Shown here: positions 47,084-56,042 of the stretch, one piece after another
How positions within the stretch are numbered: the stretch's first letter is position 1
How the letters are laid out: the number at the start of each line of letters is the position of its first letter
Source of the DNA: Ponticoccus alexandrii
Lineage (GTDB): Bacteria; Pseudomonadota; Alphaproteobacteria; Rhodobacterales; Rhodobacteraceae
Assembly (NCBI RefSeq): GCF_016806125.1
Contig: NZ_CP047166.1
Coordinates: forward strand, 1,984,001 to 2,048,000
Length of the DNA stretch: 64,000 bases
Direction of reading: 5' to 3'
The notes under the pieces: model-generated
Database searches by the model: none
Told to the model about the DNA's origin: nothing
The model's input: only the letters and a program-made list of their open reading frames with translations
Translations under genes and position numbers: made by a program

Positions 47084-47343
47084 GATGTCTTGTCTCCTGT
47101 GGCATGGGGGACGCGCGCAGGCGTCCTAGCGGGCCGCCGGGGTATCGCCGCCGACCACGGGGAAATTCGACGAGCGTGGCGGCAGAAAAGCGGCGCCATC
47201 ACGTTGGGGGTGTGTCCCAAGTCATTGATTTTAATAAAAATATATCGGGTTTGCGCATGTTCTATCGCGCCTCTGAGGCGCGTCGCGCCGACAGCGCCGA
47301 GGCCGCGCTCTGGCCGTCCTGTCCCACCGGACTGGCGGGCGGG

Positions 47344-48636
47344 TCAAAGTCCGATGACGATATCGGCGCGCAGCCCGCCCATCTCGGGGCTTTCGGACAG
47401 CCGCAGCACGCCGCCATGGGCGCGCGCGATATCCGCGGCGATGGCCAGCCCCAACCCCACGCCGGAACCCCGGTCCTGGTTGCGCGCGGGGTCCAGCCGC
47501 ACGAAGGGGCGCAGCGCCTTCTCGCGATCCTCGGGCGCGATGCCCGGGCCGTCGTCCTCGACCCGGATGCGCAGGGACTTTTCGCTGACGGTGACGGACA
47601 CCCGGCAGGTCCTGGCGTAGCGCCGCGCATTGGCCACGAGGTTCTGCACCGCCCGCCGCAAGGGTTGCGGATGCAGCCGCACTTCGCCCACGGCATCGCC
47701 GGGCGCCATGGTGACCGCCTGCCCGCCGCGCTGCGCATCCTCGACGACGCCGCGCACCAGAGCCACCGGGTCGACCGGCTCTGCCAAGCCCTTCTCGGCA
47801 TCGCCCCGGGCGAAATCCAGAAAGGCGTCGATCAGCGCCTGCATCTCTTCGACGTCCCGTTCCAGCGGTTCGCGGTCCGCATCGTCGAGCAGCGACAGCC
47901 CCAGCCGCAGCCGCGTGATCGGCGTCCGCAGGTCATGGCTGACCCCCGACAGCATCATTGTGCGCTGCTCGATATGCCGCTCGATCCGCGCCCGCATATC
48001 CAGGAAGGCATGGCCCGCCGCCCGCACCTCGACCGCCCCCGAGGGCGAATAAGGCATGGCCCGACCGCGCCCGAAGGCCTCCGCCGCCGCCGCCAGCCGG
48101 GTGATCGGGCGCAGCTGGTTGCGCAGGTACAGGAAGGCGATCAGCGTCATCAGCGCACCGAAGAAGAGCATGTTCACGAACAGCTGGTGCGGGTTCGAGG
48201 CCGAGACCCGCTCGCGCGCCGCCTCGGCCCGATAGAGGACACCGTCGCGCCGGATATACAGCGTCACGCTGTAGTCGTCCGGCAGCATCACCCGCTCCAG
48301 CCCCGGAATGCGGGCGTTCAACTCGCGGACGACCACAAGGCCGGTCAGGTCGAACCAGCGTCGCCGGTTCGTGGCGGGAAGCGCGTAGTCCTCGACCCGA
48401 TGCAGGTCGATCCCCAGCAGTCTTTCCCCGGTGTCGTCCTCGCCTTTTGCTTCCAGCGCGAAGGTCACGGCCCGCGCCAGTTCCCGGCTGAGCTGTTCCG
48501 TGACGCCTTCGAAATGGCGCTGGATGAAGACCACCGACACGACAAGCTGCAGGGTCACCACCGGCAGGATCAGGATCGCTGCGGCGCGCCCGTAAAGGCT
48601 GCGGGGCATATATCGTTTGAGCCATGCAAAGGTCAT
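47344..48636 (-). CDS. EnvZ-like sensor histidine kinase
   Basis: 430 residues. Membrane segments at about 16-38 and 158-178 flank a periplasmic domain; HAMP follows (NQLRPITRLAAAAEAFGRGR). HisKA in TMMLSGVSHDLRTPITRLRL; HATPase NLVANARRYA, DDGPGIAPED, GVGLGLAIAADIARAHGG. No response regulator is adjacent. The stimulus is unknown; EnvZ-type is judged from architecture. Confidence 0.88.
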   Translation of the reverse strand: MTFAWLKRYMPRSLYGRAAAILILPVVTLQLVVSVVFIQRHFEGVTEQLSRELARAVTFALEAKGEDDTGERLLGIDLHRVEDYALPATNRRRWFDLTGLVVVRELNARIPGLERVMLPDDYSVTLYIRRDGVLYRAEAARERVSASNPHQLFVNMLFFGALMTLIAFLYLRNQLRPITRLAAAAEAFGRGRAMPYSPSGAVEVRAAGHAFLDMRARIERHIEQRTMMLSGVSHDLRTPITRLRLGLSLLDDADREPLERDVEEMQALIDAFLDFARGDAEKGLAEPVDPVALVRGVVEDAQRGGQAVTMAPGDAVGEVRLHPQPLRRAVQNLVANARRYARTCRVSVTVSEKSLRIRVEDDGPGIAPEDREKALRPFVRLDPARNQDRGSGVGLGLAIAADIARAHGGVLRLSESPEMGGLRADIVIGL

Positions 48637-48681
48637 GGGCTACATCTACCGCGCCCGCCTCTCATCGAAAAGGTTTCCCGC

Positions 48682-49596
48682 ATGCAGGACCCCCAACCCG
48701 CGTTCCGCCCCGAACCCGGTATCCCCGAGGAACTGGAGCCCGGCCTGCGCCGGATCCTGGCGCCCAACCCCTCGGCGATGACCTTTCGCGGCACGAACAC
48801 CTATTTGCTGGGAACGCGCGGGATTTCGGTGATCGACCCCGGCCCCGACAGCCCCGGGCATCTGGAGGCGATCCTTGCGGCCCTGGGCCCCGGCCAGCAT
48901 GTCTCGCATATCGTGGTGACCCACGCGCATCTCGACCACAGCCCCCTTGCCCGACCGCTGGCGCAGCGCACCGGCGCGCCGGTTCTGGGATTCGGGCGCT
49001 ACGATGCCGGGCGCAGCGCGGTGATGCAGAGGCTGGCGGCCGAGGGCTTGGTCGGCGGCGGCGAGGGTGTGGACGCGGGCTTTGCGCCGGATATCGCGCT
49101 GGCGGATGGCGCGCTGATCGCCGGGGACGGCTGGCAGATGCGCGCGCTGCACACCCCCGGGCATATGGCCAACCACCTCTGTCTCGACTGGCAGGGCCGG
49201 CTGTTTTCGGGCGACCTGGTGATGGGCTGGGCGAGCTCGCTTGTCTCGCCCCCCGATGGGGATCTGACGGCCTTCATGGCCTCGCTTCGTCGGCTGGCTT
49301 CCGAGACCTGGCACAGCCTTTACCCGGGCCATGGCGCCCCGGTCACCGCCCCGGCGGCACGACTCGCAGATCTGCTGGCGCACCGCGAAGGCCGGGAGGC
49401 CGAGATCCTGAGCGCCCTGCGCGCCGGCCCTGACACCGCGGCAGGCCTCGCCGCGCAGATATACCGTGACGTTCCGCGCCAGCTTCTACCCGCGGCAGAA
49501 CGCAACGTCCTCGCGCATCTCATTGATCTTGTAGAAAGATCCCGGGTTCAGCCCACCGAAGACCTAAATGCGGCTGCCCGCTTTGCGCTGCTCTGA
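48682..49596 (+). CDS. MBL-fold metallo-hydrolase
   Basis: 304 residues, metallo-beta-lactamase fold. Metal motif VTHAHLDHSPLARPL, later HTPGHMANHLCL and LFSGDLVMGW. A C-terminal winged-helix-like tail (YRDVPRQLLPAAERNVLAHLIDLV, in parts) gives the LACTB2/beta-lactamase-like 2 architecture. Possibly a thioesterase or nuclease; the substrate is unknown. The start at 48682 is chosen by the family N-terminus. Confidence 0.9.
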   Translation: MQDPQPAFRPEPGIPEELEPGLRRILAPNPSAMTFRGTNTYLLGTRGISVIDPGPDSPGHLEAILAALGPGQHVSHIVVTHAHLDHSPLARPLAQRTGAPVLGFGRYDAGRSAVMQRLAAEGLVGGGEGVDAGFAPDIALADGALIAGDGWQMRALHTPGHMANHLCLDWQGRLFSGDLVMGWASSLVSPPDGDLTAFMASLRRLASETWHSLYPGHGAPVTAPAARLADLLAHREGREAEILSALRAGPDTAAGLAAQIYRDVPRQLLPAAERNVLAHLIDLVERSRVQPTEDLNAAARFALL

Positions 49597-49666
49597 GGGA
49601 AACTGAAAAATATGTGACGAAACCCTCTGGACGCCCGGAATCTTGGTTGCTATACGGCCCACGTGT

Positions 49667-49741
49667 TCCGGCGTAGCTCAGCGGTAGAGCAGTTGACTGT
49701 TAATCAATTGGTCGTAGGTTCGATCCCTACCGCCGGAGCCA
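49667..49741 (+). tRNA. tRNA-Asn (GUU)
   Basis: Acceptor stem TCCGGCG (49667-49673) pairs with CGCCGGA (49731-49737), with encoded CCA at 49739-49741. The anticodon loop CTGTTAATC carries GTT. D-arm GTAGCTCAGCGGTAGAGC and T-arm GGTTCGATCCC are intact. The block of insertion sequences begins 109 bp further on. Confidence 0.97.
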
Positions 49742-49768
49742 ATATTCCCAAGTAGATCAGAGATTTAC

Positions 49769-49791
49769 GAGACACCTCAGCGAGGTGGCTC
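49769..49791 (+). repeat. Hairpin downstream of tRNA-Asn
   Basis: GAGaCACCTC-agc-GAGGTGgCTC: 10-base arms with one mismatch and a 3-base centre. It may end the tRNA transcript. Its geometry resembles the short palindromes found inside the neighbouring transposases. Confidence 0.45.
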
Positions 49792-49876
49792 AGGGGGTGT
49801 TTGGCATTAGTAGGCAAATAGTATGCAGCAGCCGAACCACTACTTGACTGTGACCTGCCCCCCGCTGGTCCCTCGT

Positions 49877-50776
49877 TCATAACGAGAGTCTGCAGGTTGG
49901 ATCTGGGTATTCGGTTTCCCCGTTTGGCGCAAGCGCGCCGGGCGCGGAGCCCTCTAATTGCTCAAGCGCTCGGCGCGCTTGCTGTGGTGTCTGGTTGCCC
50001 AGGGAAGAGTGCGGCCTGACCGTGTTGTAGTCGTAGCGCCAGAGGGCGAGCTTTCGCCGCGCATCGTCCAGACTGTCGAATATCTCCTCGTTCAGAAGTT
50101 CGTCCCGGAGGCTTCCGTTGAAGCTTTCGATGAAAGCGTTTTGCTGGGGCTTACCCGGATCGATGTAATGCCACGGCACGGTATTCCCATCGGCCCATTT
50201 CAGGACGGCCCGACTGGTGAACTCAGTTCCATTATCACTGACAATGCAGCCGGGTTTGCCGTAGATCCGGATCAGTGCGCTGAGCTCGCGCGCGACTCGT
50301 GCGCCGGAGAGGCTGGTATCGGCAACCAAGCCCAGGCATTCCCGGGTGCAATCGTCGATCACCGCCAAAATCCGAAATTTTCGCGACGCACCGAAGCTAT
50401 CGGACACGAAGTCCAAGGACCAGCGTGCATTGGGATACGCGGCGCCAGGCATCGGTGTCCTTGTCCCGCGCGCCCGTTTCCGGCCACGTCGTCGCTTCAC
50501 GGACAAACCCTCTTCCCGGTAGATCCGGTAAAGTTTCTTGTGGTTCATGCTCATGCCCTTGCGTTCCAGCAGCACCCCGATCCGGCGGTAGCCGAACCGA
50601 CGTCGCTTGCCGGCGATCTCCTGCATCTCCTTGCGGATCTCGGCACAGTCCGGCGGGCGTTCACGCCGGACTGTCCTTGGATCGACACCAACCAGCTTGC
50701 ACGCTCTGCGCTGCGAGATGTCATGATCCCGCATCACTCGGAGCGCCGCGTCTCGCCGCTTCGTCAATGTCGTCAA
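49877..50776 (-). CDS. IS3 transposase, OrfB (DDE integrase)
   Basis: 299 residues. HTH_21 region [22 protein letters not shown] residues are in [20 protein letters not shown] and [19 protein letters not shown]. The reading frame is complete, with the ATG overlapping the orfA stop (ATGA). Normal OrfAB production needs intact OrfA, which is broken here. Confidence 0.92.
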   Translation of the reverse strand: MTTLTKRRDAALRVMRDHDISQRRACKLVGVDPRTVRRERPPDCAEIRKEMQEIAGKRRRFGYRRIGVLLERKGMSMNHKKLYRIYREEGLSVKRRRGRKRARGTRTPMPGAAYPNARWSLDFVSDSFGASRKFRILAVIDDCTRECLGLVADTSLSGARVARELSALIRIYGKPGCIVSDNGTEFTSRAVLKWADGNTVPWHYIDPGKPQQNAFIESFNGSLRDELLNEEIFDSLDDARRKLALWRYDYNTVRPHSSLGNQTPQQARRALEQLEGSAPGALAPNGETEYPDPTCRLSL

Positions 50777-51079
50777 CTCTTTCCCAGCAGGTCTTTCAGA
50801 ACCACGTTGTCCAGCATGGTATCGGCCAGTAGCCGCTTGAGCTTGGCATTCTCGTCTTCCAGCGCCTTCAGCCTTGCCGCCTCGGACACTTCCATCCCGC
50901 CATACTTAGCTTTCAGCTTGTAGAACGTCGCCGTGCTTAGGCCATGCCTGCGGCACACCTCGGCGGTGGGCATACCGTTCTGCGCTACGATTGATCCACT
51001 GGATCAATCGCTTAACGCTTGAACCCTGTTCCTTGATCATCCCAATGATTTGCGCCTCGGTAAAACGGCTCTTTCGCAT
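50773..51079 (-). pseudogene. IS3 OrfA, disrupted by a palindromic segment
   Basis: The ATG at 51079 begins MRKSRFTEAQIIGMIKEQ, the usual OrfA start. The usual continuation (MPTAEVCRRHGLSTATFYKL ... [16 protein letters not shown]) resumes only at 50973 in another frame. Between them are 52 bases (50974-51025) where about 9 are expected. The result is a frameshift inside the HTH-bearing region. Confidence 0.8.
50974..51025. repeat. Palindromic insert A in IS3 OrfA
   Basis: 52 bp foreign to OrfA. The core is CGATTGATCC-act-GGATCAATCG (50988-51010), a perfect 10-bp inverted repeat with a 3-base centre. The outer parts are imperfectly complementary (GTTC...GAAC). Net gain about 43 bp. Confidence 0.7.
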
Positions 51080-51215
51080 CTGTCTGCTCCTTCAAAAGGT
51101 TGAGCAAACTCTACATCAGAACGAGGGAAGTTCCGGGGGCAGGTCAAAGGCGCTCGAGGACGAGAACACCCGGCTGAAGAAGATCGTGGCTGATCTGACG
51201 CTGGATCGGGAGATG

Positions 51216-51260
51216 GCGAGCCATTGTCCGCCATTGGTCCGAGGACAATGGCGAGCGGAG
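51216..51260. repeat. Palindromic insert B at the OrfA end of IS3 element 2
   Basis: 45 bp in place of about 9 (the usual MLQDVIRRKL becomes M, 15 foreign residues, VIRRKL). Core CGCCATTG...CAATGGCG (51230-51254) around TCC-ga-GGA. The net gain is a multiple of three, so the frame survives. Confidence 0.6.
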
Positions 51261-51511
51261 GTGATCCGCCGAAAGCTCTGAAGCCTGGGCGTCTGCGAGA
51301 GATCGTGACCGGGTTGTGCGTCGACTGGGGCGTGTCGATAAGGAAGGCTTGTGGAGCCATCAGCTTCGACACGTCCAGCGACCACTACAAGTCCCGGCGG
51401 ACGCACCAGGCTGCCGTCGAAAGGCGGATCAAGGAGATCTGCGAGACCCGCGTGCGGTATGGCTATCGCCGTGTGCATGTCTTGCTTCGGCGAGAAGGTT
51501 GGATCATCAAC

Positions 51512-51555
51512 CGCTGCCCGACAGGGCATTGCAAAGCAATGTCCCGAGAGGGATG
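51512..51555. repeat. Palindromic insert C in OrfB of IS3 element 2
   Basis: 44 bp between the codons for IIN and KKARRIYNELG. Core GGGCATTGC-aaa-GCAATGTCC (51524-51544), 9-bp arms with one G-T pair and a 3-base centre. Causes a frameshift and an early stop. Confidence 0.65.
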
Positions 51556-51579
51556 AAGAAGGCCCGCAGGATTTACAAT

Positions 51580-51588
51580 GAGTTGGGG
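51580..51588. repeat. IS21 target duplication, left copy
   Basis: GAGTTGGGG directly before the IS21 left end. The same nine bases follow its right end at 54085-54093. Confidence 0.9.
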
Positions 51589-51660
51589 TGTTGGATGTCA
51601 CTGAGAACTGACCCAGCATTGTCATCGAGATTTGACCCGCCTGTCAGTATGTCTGTCGGT

Positions 51661-52452
51661 TCATGATGGGGTCAACATTGGCGTCTCCTTCCTCTTCTTT
51701 TTCGCGGTTTCCGAGCTGGCCTTGAAGCGATAGCTGTCGTTTCCGGTTTCCAGGATGTGGCAGCGGTGCGTGAGGCGATCGAGGAGCGCGGTGGTCATCT
51801 TGGCGTCGCCAAAGACGCTGGCCCATTCGCTGAAGCTCAGGTTCGTGGTGATCACGACACTGGTGCGTTCGTAGAGTTTACTGAGGAGGTGGAACAGCAA
51901 GGCGCCGCCCGAAGCGCTGAATGGCAGGTATCCGAGTTCGTCGAGGATCACCAATTCGGTTTTCACCAAGGCCTCGGCGATTTTCCCGGCCCTTCCCAGC
52001 GCTTTTTCCTGTTCCAGCGCGTTCACCAGCTCGACCGTGGAGAAGAAGCGCACACGTTTGCGGTGATGCTCGATCGCCTGGACCCCGAGGGCGGTCGCCA
52101 CATGGCTTTTCCCGGTGCCGGGCCCGCCAATCAGGACCACATTCTCGGCGGCGTCCAGGAACTCGCATCGATGAAGCTGCCGGACGAGGGCTTCGTTGAC
52201 CTCGCTGGCCGCGAAGTCGAAGCCCGACAGGTCCTTGTGGGCTGGGAACCGCGCTGCCTTCATGTGATAGGAGATGGACCGCACTTCACGTTCTGCCATT
52301 TCGGCCTTCAGCAGCTGCGACAGGATGGGGATCGCCGCGTCGAACGCAGGCGCGCCCTGTTCCATGAGGTCATGCACGGCTTGGGCCATGCCTGGCATCT
52401 TCAGACTGCGGAGCATGATAACGATGGCAGCGCCGGCGGGATCATGACGCAT
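51661..52452 (-). CDS. istB: IS21 helper ATPase IstB
   Basis: 263 residues from the ATG at 52452. AAA+ ATPase with Walker [14 protein letters not shown] and Walker [13 protein letters not shown]; sensor region [12 protein letters not shown]. Helps IstA choose and join the target. Overlaps istA by 11 bp. Confidence 0.95.
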   Translation of the reverse strand: MRHDPAGAAIVIMLRSLKMPGMAQAVHDLMEQGAPAFDAAIPILSQLLKAEMAEREVRSISYHMKAARFPAHKDLSGFDFAASEVNEALVRQLHRCEFLDAAENVVLIGGPGTGKSHVATALGVQAIEHHRKRVRFFSTVELVNALEQEKALGRAGKIAEALVKTELVILDELGYLPFSASGGALLFHLLSKLYERTSVVITTNLSFSEWASVFGDAKMTTALLDRLTHRCHILETGNDSYRFKASSETAKKKRKETPMLTPS

Positions 52453-53971
52453 GGCGTTTGCCTCCGGATGTGCGCAGCCCATCGTAGCGTGCGACATTGG
52501 CCTCGGGCTCTTTCGTCAAAACAAGCCTTGAAGGCGGCGTCACGTCGGGCTGGTCAGTCGGCGTGCCATCCACCAGCCTATGGAGCAGGTTCAACACGTG
52601 GGTCTTTGTCGGCACGCCTGCCTGCAGTGCCATGTTCACCGCGCACAGCACGACTTGCTCGTCGTGATGCAACACCAGGGACAAGATTTCCACCATCTCT
52701 CGATCGCCGCCGGGTTTGCGCAGCAGTTTGTCCTGCAACTGGCGGAATGCCTCCGGCATCTCGATAAACGGGGCGCCGTTGCGCAGCGCGCCCGGCTTGC
52801 GCTGGACCACAGCAAGGTAATGGTGCCAATCATAGATGACTCGGCCCGGTTGCCGATGCGACCTTTCAATGATGCGCTGGTGCTCGCAAACGACGTGCCC
52901 TTCGGCAACGATAACAAGCCTTTCGGGGTAGATATGCAGGCTGACGGGCTGGTTCGCAAAACTGGCAGGCACGGAGTAGCAATTACGATCAAACGTGATG
53001 AGGCAGGTTGGGGACACCCGCTTGCGTTGCTCGACATAGCCGTCGAATGCCGTGGGCAATGGCATCAACGAGGACTTCTCGGCTTCCCAGACGTCCGCGA
53101 TGCTGCCGGGCAAGGCGCCATGTGTGGTCTCGGCCCACAGCGCCTTGCACCGTTCTTCCAGCCAGCGGTTCAGCGCATCGAGATCCGAGAAAGTGGGCAT
53201 CACCTGCCACATCCGGCTGCGCGCATCGCGGACGTTCTTCTCGACCTGGCCCTTCTCCCATCCTGCAGCCGGATTGCAGAAGCCGGGTTCGAACACGTAG
53301 TGGCTGGTCATCGCCATGAAGCGCGCATTCACGTCGCGCTTCTTGCCGACGCCCACGCGGTCGACAGCAGTCCTCATGTTATCGTAGATCCCACGACCCG
53401 GCACGCCTTCGAAGACCCTGAACGCGTGCCAGTGCGCGTCGAACAGCATCTCATGTGTCTGCAGCAAATACGCCCTGACCAAGAACGCGCGGCTGTGCGA
53501 CAGCTTGATGTGTGCGACCTGCAGCTTGGTCCGTTCACCCCCGATGATCGCGTAGTCTTCGCTCCAATCGAATTGGAAAGCCTCGCCCGGCTTGAACACC
53601 AGAGGCACGAATGTCCCGCGATCCGTCGTGTTCTGCGCGCGCTGCCGGTCCGATTTCCAGGCTCGGACAAAGGCCGAGACCCGCTCGTAGGACCCGTCGA
53701 ACCCCAGCTGAACCAGATCCGCGTGCATCTGCTTCGCCGTCCGTCGCTCCTTGCGCGATTTGCGCTGTTCGGACAGCAACCAGCCCGATAGCTTCTCCGC
53801 GTACGGGTCAAGCTTGCTCGGCCTCGATGGCGCTTTGAACTTGGGCTCCACGATCCCCGCGCGCAGGTAACGCCTGATTGTATTGCGCGACAAACCAGTC
53901 CGCCGCGAAATCTCGCGGATGGGCAACTTATCCCGAAGTGCCCAACCTCGAATGACGCTCAAAATATCCAT
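52442..53971 (-). CDS. istA: IS21 transposase IstA
   Basis: 509 residues from the ATG at 53971 (a longer frame starts at 53998). N-terminal [27 protein letters not shown] catalytic residues in [25 protein letters not shown] and [14 protein letters not shown]. The C-terminal Mu-transposase-like domain follows. Intact. Confidence 0.95.
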   Translation of the reverse strand: MDILSVIRGWALRDKLPIREISRRTGLSRNTIRRYLRAGIVEPKFKAPSRPSKLDPYAEKLSGWLLSEQRKSRKERRTAKQMHADLVQLGFDGSYERVSAFVRAWKSDRQRAQNTTDRGTFVPLVFKPGEAFQFDWSEDYAIIGGERTKLQVAHIKLSHSRAFLVRAYLLQTHEMLFDAHWHAFRVFEGVPGRGIYDNMRTAVDRVGVGKKRDVNARFMAMTSHYVFEPGFCNPAAGWEKGQVEKNVRDARSRMWQVMPTFSDLDALNRWLEERCKALWAETTHGALPGSIADVWEAEKSSLMPLPTAFDGYVEQRKRVSPTCLITFDRNCYSVPASFANQPVSLHIYPERLVIVAEGHVVCEHQRIIERSHRQPGRVIYDWHHYLAVVQRKPGALRNGAPFIEMPEAFRQLQDKLLRKPGGDREMVEILSLVLHHDEQVVLCAVNMALQAGVPTKTHVLNLLHRLVDGTPTDQPDVTPPSRLVLTKEPEANVARYDGLRTSGGKRHAS

Positions 53972-54084
53972 GTCGATCACTCCAATGACCCCCGACAAAT
54001 CCCGTCAGGGGAAGGGTTCCACATGGGTCAATTCTCAGTGACATTTTCTATCGTGGCTGGGTCAGTTCTCAGTGACATCCAACA

Positions 54085-54093
54085 GAGTTGGGG
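54085..54093. repeat. IS21 target duplication, right copy
   Basis: GAGTTGGGG, identical to 51580-51588. Shows that IS21 entered by transposition after IS3 element 2 was already in place. Confidence 0.9.
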
Positions 54094-54474
54094 CTCCAGT
54101 TGCGCAACAAGCACCCGAAGCGCAGGGTGAAGGCAAAGCTGCGGGAAGATCGCCAGGAGGCGGTCGGTCCGAACGATGTCTGGGCAATGGATTTCGTCCA
54201 CGACCAGCTGGCCATGGGCAAGAAGCTCCGTATCCTGACCGTTGTCGATACCCATTCCCGGCTGTGCCCGGCGGCCGATCCCCGCTTCACCTACCGGGGC
54301 GAGGACGTCGTGCAAACGCTGGAGAAGGTCTGCGCCAGGCTCGGCTACCCGAAGACAATTCGGGTCGATAATGGCAGCGAGTTCATCTCGCGTGACCTGG
54401 ACCTATGGGCCTATGCCAACGACGTCACGCTGGACTTCTCACGGCCTGGAAAGCCGACGGATAACGGGTTCATC

Positions 54475-54524
54475 TTGCGTCGGGGCAAACAGTCCCCCGG
54501 ACTGTTTGCAGACCCCTCCTCACG
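54475..54524. repeat. Palindromic insert D at the catalytic Glu of IS3 element 2
   Basis: 50 bp in place of about 6: the usual GFIEAFNSKLR becomes GFI, foreign sequence, then FNSKLR-coding DNA in another frame. Core GCAAACAGTCC-ccc-GGACTGTTTGC (54485-54509), perfect 11-bp arms. It removes the third DDE residue, so the transposase cannot work. Confidence 0.7.
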
Positions 54525-54944
54525 TTCAACAGCAAGCTCCGGTCAGCATGCCTGAACGCCCACTGGTTCATGAGCCTTGCCGACGCCCGCGAAAAGTTGG
54601 AAGATTGGCGTAGACACGACAACGAGGACCGACCTCACAGCGCGATCGGATACAACGTCCCGATCGCCATGCATTATCCCGATGGCGTCACCAGCCCGTC
54701 ATCGTGAGACAGCCGGGAAAATCCAGCTTCCGGCGGTCCAAGGTTGGGGAGCAGTGCAAGTTGGCTCAGACGCTACATCACGGTGAGGAATTTCCCGAGG
54801 GGCAGGTCAACGCGACACCGCTCAGGCTACAGCGAAACGCCGCCCAGCCTGTTTTCGCGATCATATCATGAACGTGAACAGTTCGACCCGCCCAAGGGTG
54901 CCAAGGGTAGAGCACCTCGCGCTCTTCGGTCCCGTGGGCGTTCT

Positions 54945-55037
54945 GTGATTGAGTTGTACAACGACAATCACCCGCACTCAGGGCTGAAGATGCGCTCGCC
55001 TGGCGAGTTCATCTCAGCTCAAACCGCAACCGCCTGA
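54945..55037 (+). pseudogene. C-terminal remnant of a third IS3 transposase
   Basis: Only the last 30 or so residues remain: IELYNDNHPHSGLKMRSPGE, then FISAQTATA and a stop. This matches the C-terminus of IS3-family OrfB (YN..HPH..L..RSP.EF). The preceding 135 bp are not recognisable. It marks the right end of the insertion-sequence pile. Confidence 0.75.
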
Positions 55038-55087
55038 CTGTCCGGCGAAACTGGGGCAAGACCAGGAAGCGCTTCTCGAAGGACTCG

Positions 55088-55966
55088 TTATACGAGCATT
55101 CGCGCCAACTCCGCGCCCGTGGGAAACGCTCCGACGGTGCCGGGGCGCGCGACGGTGTGGGCCGCTGCTCGTGCTGCGTGTTCGAGCGCTTTGGGATCAA
55201 GGCCAGTGCCGCGCAACATGGCGGAGCCCAGTGAGACAGCCATGAAGCAATCGCCGGCTCCCGTCGTGTCGACCACAGCGCAGGGCACTCCCGGCACGGC
55301 GCGATGCCCCGCCGCATCAATCAACGCCGCGCCGCGGCTGCCGAGCGTGAGCACCACTTGGGCGACGCCCTCGGCCCGCAGATGGTCGACGCCGCCCAGG
55401 GCCTGTGCCTCGCCCTCGTTGACGAAGACCATGTCCAGCAGCGGCCAGAGATCCTGAAAATGCTCCTGCAGCGGCGACGGGTTCATCGCGGTACGCATTC
55501 TCCGGGTCCGGGCCTCGCGCAAGAGCGCGGCGGTGGTTTCTCCCGAAAGGTTGCCTTGCAGGACCAAGAGGTCTCCGGGCCCTGCCGTGTCCAGCGCGCT
55601 TCGCGCCAGATCCGGGCTCAGGCCGGCGGCGGCCTCGCGGGTGGTGATGACCGCGTTCTCGCCCTCCTCGGCCATCAGGATGATCGAGAAATCGCTGGGC
55701 ACCTCGGCCAGTTCCATCAGCCGCGCCTCTAACGGCTCTGCCGCGAGGCGCCGCGCGATATCCCGTCCTCTCGCATCGGCTCCCACTGCGGCGGTGAACC
55801 GGCAGGGCAGCCCGGTGCGGGCCAAGACGATGGCCTGATTGGCACCCTTGCCACCAAGGTCCCGCGACAGGGCGGTGCCAAAGATGGACGCTCCGGGAGT
55901 GGGGAAACCGGCGACCGAAAGGGTTTCGTCCAGTGCCACGTTTCCAACGACGAATGATTTGACCAA
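55088..55966 (-). CDS. Ribokinase-like sugar kinase (PfkB)
   Basis: 292 residues. GNVALDETLSVAGFPTPGAS, GGKGANQAIVLARTG (PfkB signature 1) and VVDTTGAGDCFMAVSLGSAM (signature 2, catalytic Asp). Close to ribokinase, phosphorylating ribose or a nucleoside. It begins the accessory catabolic block after the insertion sequences; the 3' end is 50 bp from the IS3 remnant. Confidence 0.88.
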   Translation of the reverse strand: MVKSFVVGNVALDETLSVAGFPTPGASIFGTALSRDLGGKGANQAIVLARTGLPCRFTAAVGADARGRDIARRLAAEPLEARLMELAEVPSDFSIILMAEEGENAVITTREAAAGLSPDLARSALDTAGPGDLLVLQGNLSGETTAALLREARTRRMRTAMNPSPLQEHFQDLWPLLDMVFVNEGEAQALGGVDHLRAEGVAQVVLTLGSRGAALIDAAGHRAVPGVPCAVVDTTGAGDCFMAVSLGSAMLRGTGLDPKALEHAARAAAHTVARPGTVGAFPTGAELARMLV

Positions 55967-56042
55967 AGACGCCTCTCAACATGAAGGTTATTCGGATGTG
56001 GGTTGCGGGATGACACGCGGTCGACCCACAGCAGCGGATGGC

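Larger units (their letters stand above)
49851..51146 (-). mobile_element. IS3-family element 1
   Basis: 1296 bp. The terminal inverted repeats start TGACCTGCCCCC (49851) and end GGGGGCAGGTCA (51146); the similarity extends to ACGAGGG. It contains orfB, which looks intact, and orfA, which is disrupted. No matching target duplication is seen at the ends. The right end abuts the interior of a second IS3 element, so it probably inserted there and the left part of that element was lost. Confidence 0.85.
51589..54084 (-). mobile_element. IS21-family element, complete
   Basis: 2496 bp. Ends are perfect inverted copies of TGTTGGATGTCACTGAGAAC and beyond. Inner repeats typical of IS21: TGTCACTGAGAACTGACCC (51596), TGTCATCGAGATTTGACCC (51619) and two copies at the right end (54025-54043, 54059-54077). 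Carries istA and istB. Flanked by a 9-bp target duplication inside OrfB of IS3 element 2; removing the element and one copy restores the frame YNELGLQLR. Confidence 0.95.
51147..54809 (+). pseudogene. IS3-family element 2, decayed and split by IS21
   Basis: Left part 51147-51588: the end of OrfA (KALEDENTRLKKIVADLTLD), then the OrfB N-terminus (KPGRLREIVTGLCVDWGVSI ... VRYGYRRVHVLLRREGWIIN). Right part 54085-54809: OrfB resumes in frame (GLQLRNKHPKRRVKAKLRED ... VWAMDFVHDQL ... TIRVDNGSEFIS ... ADAREKLEDWRRHDNEDRPH) and ends in TIR GGGGCAGGTCA (54809). The left end is missing. Three palindromic segments (51216, 51512, 54475) also break or alter it. Confidence 0.88.

Noticed and set aside
47104-48681. 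Extension of the MBL hydrolase upstream through the opposite kinase gene
   Set aside because: The kinase on the minus strand is well supported, and the hydrolase N-terminus fits the ATG at 48682.
50974-54524. Palindromic inserts read as a CRISPR array
   Set aside because: They are not at regular spacing, the repeats are not identical to each other and no cas gene is present.
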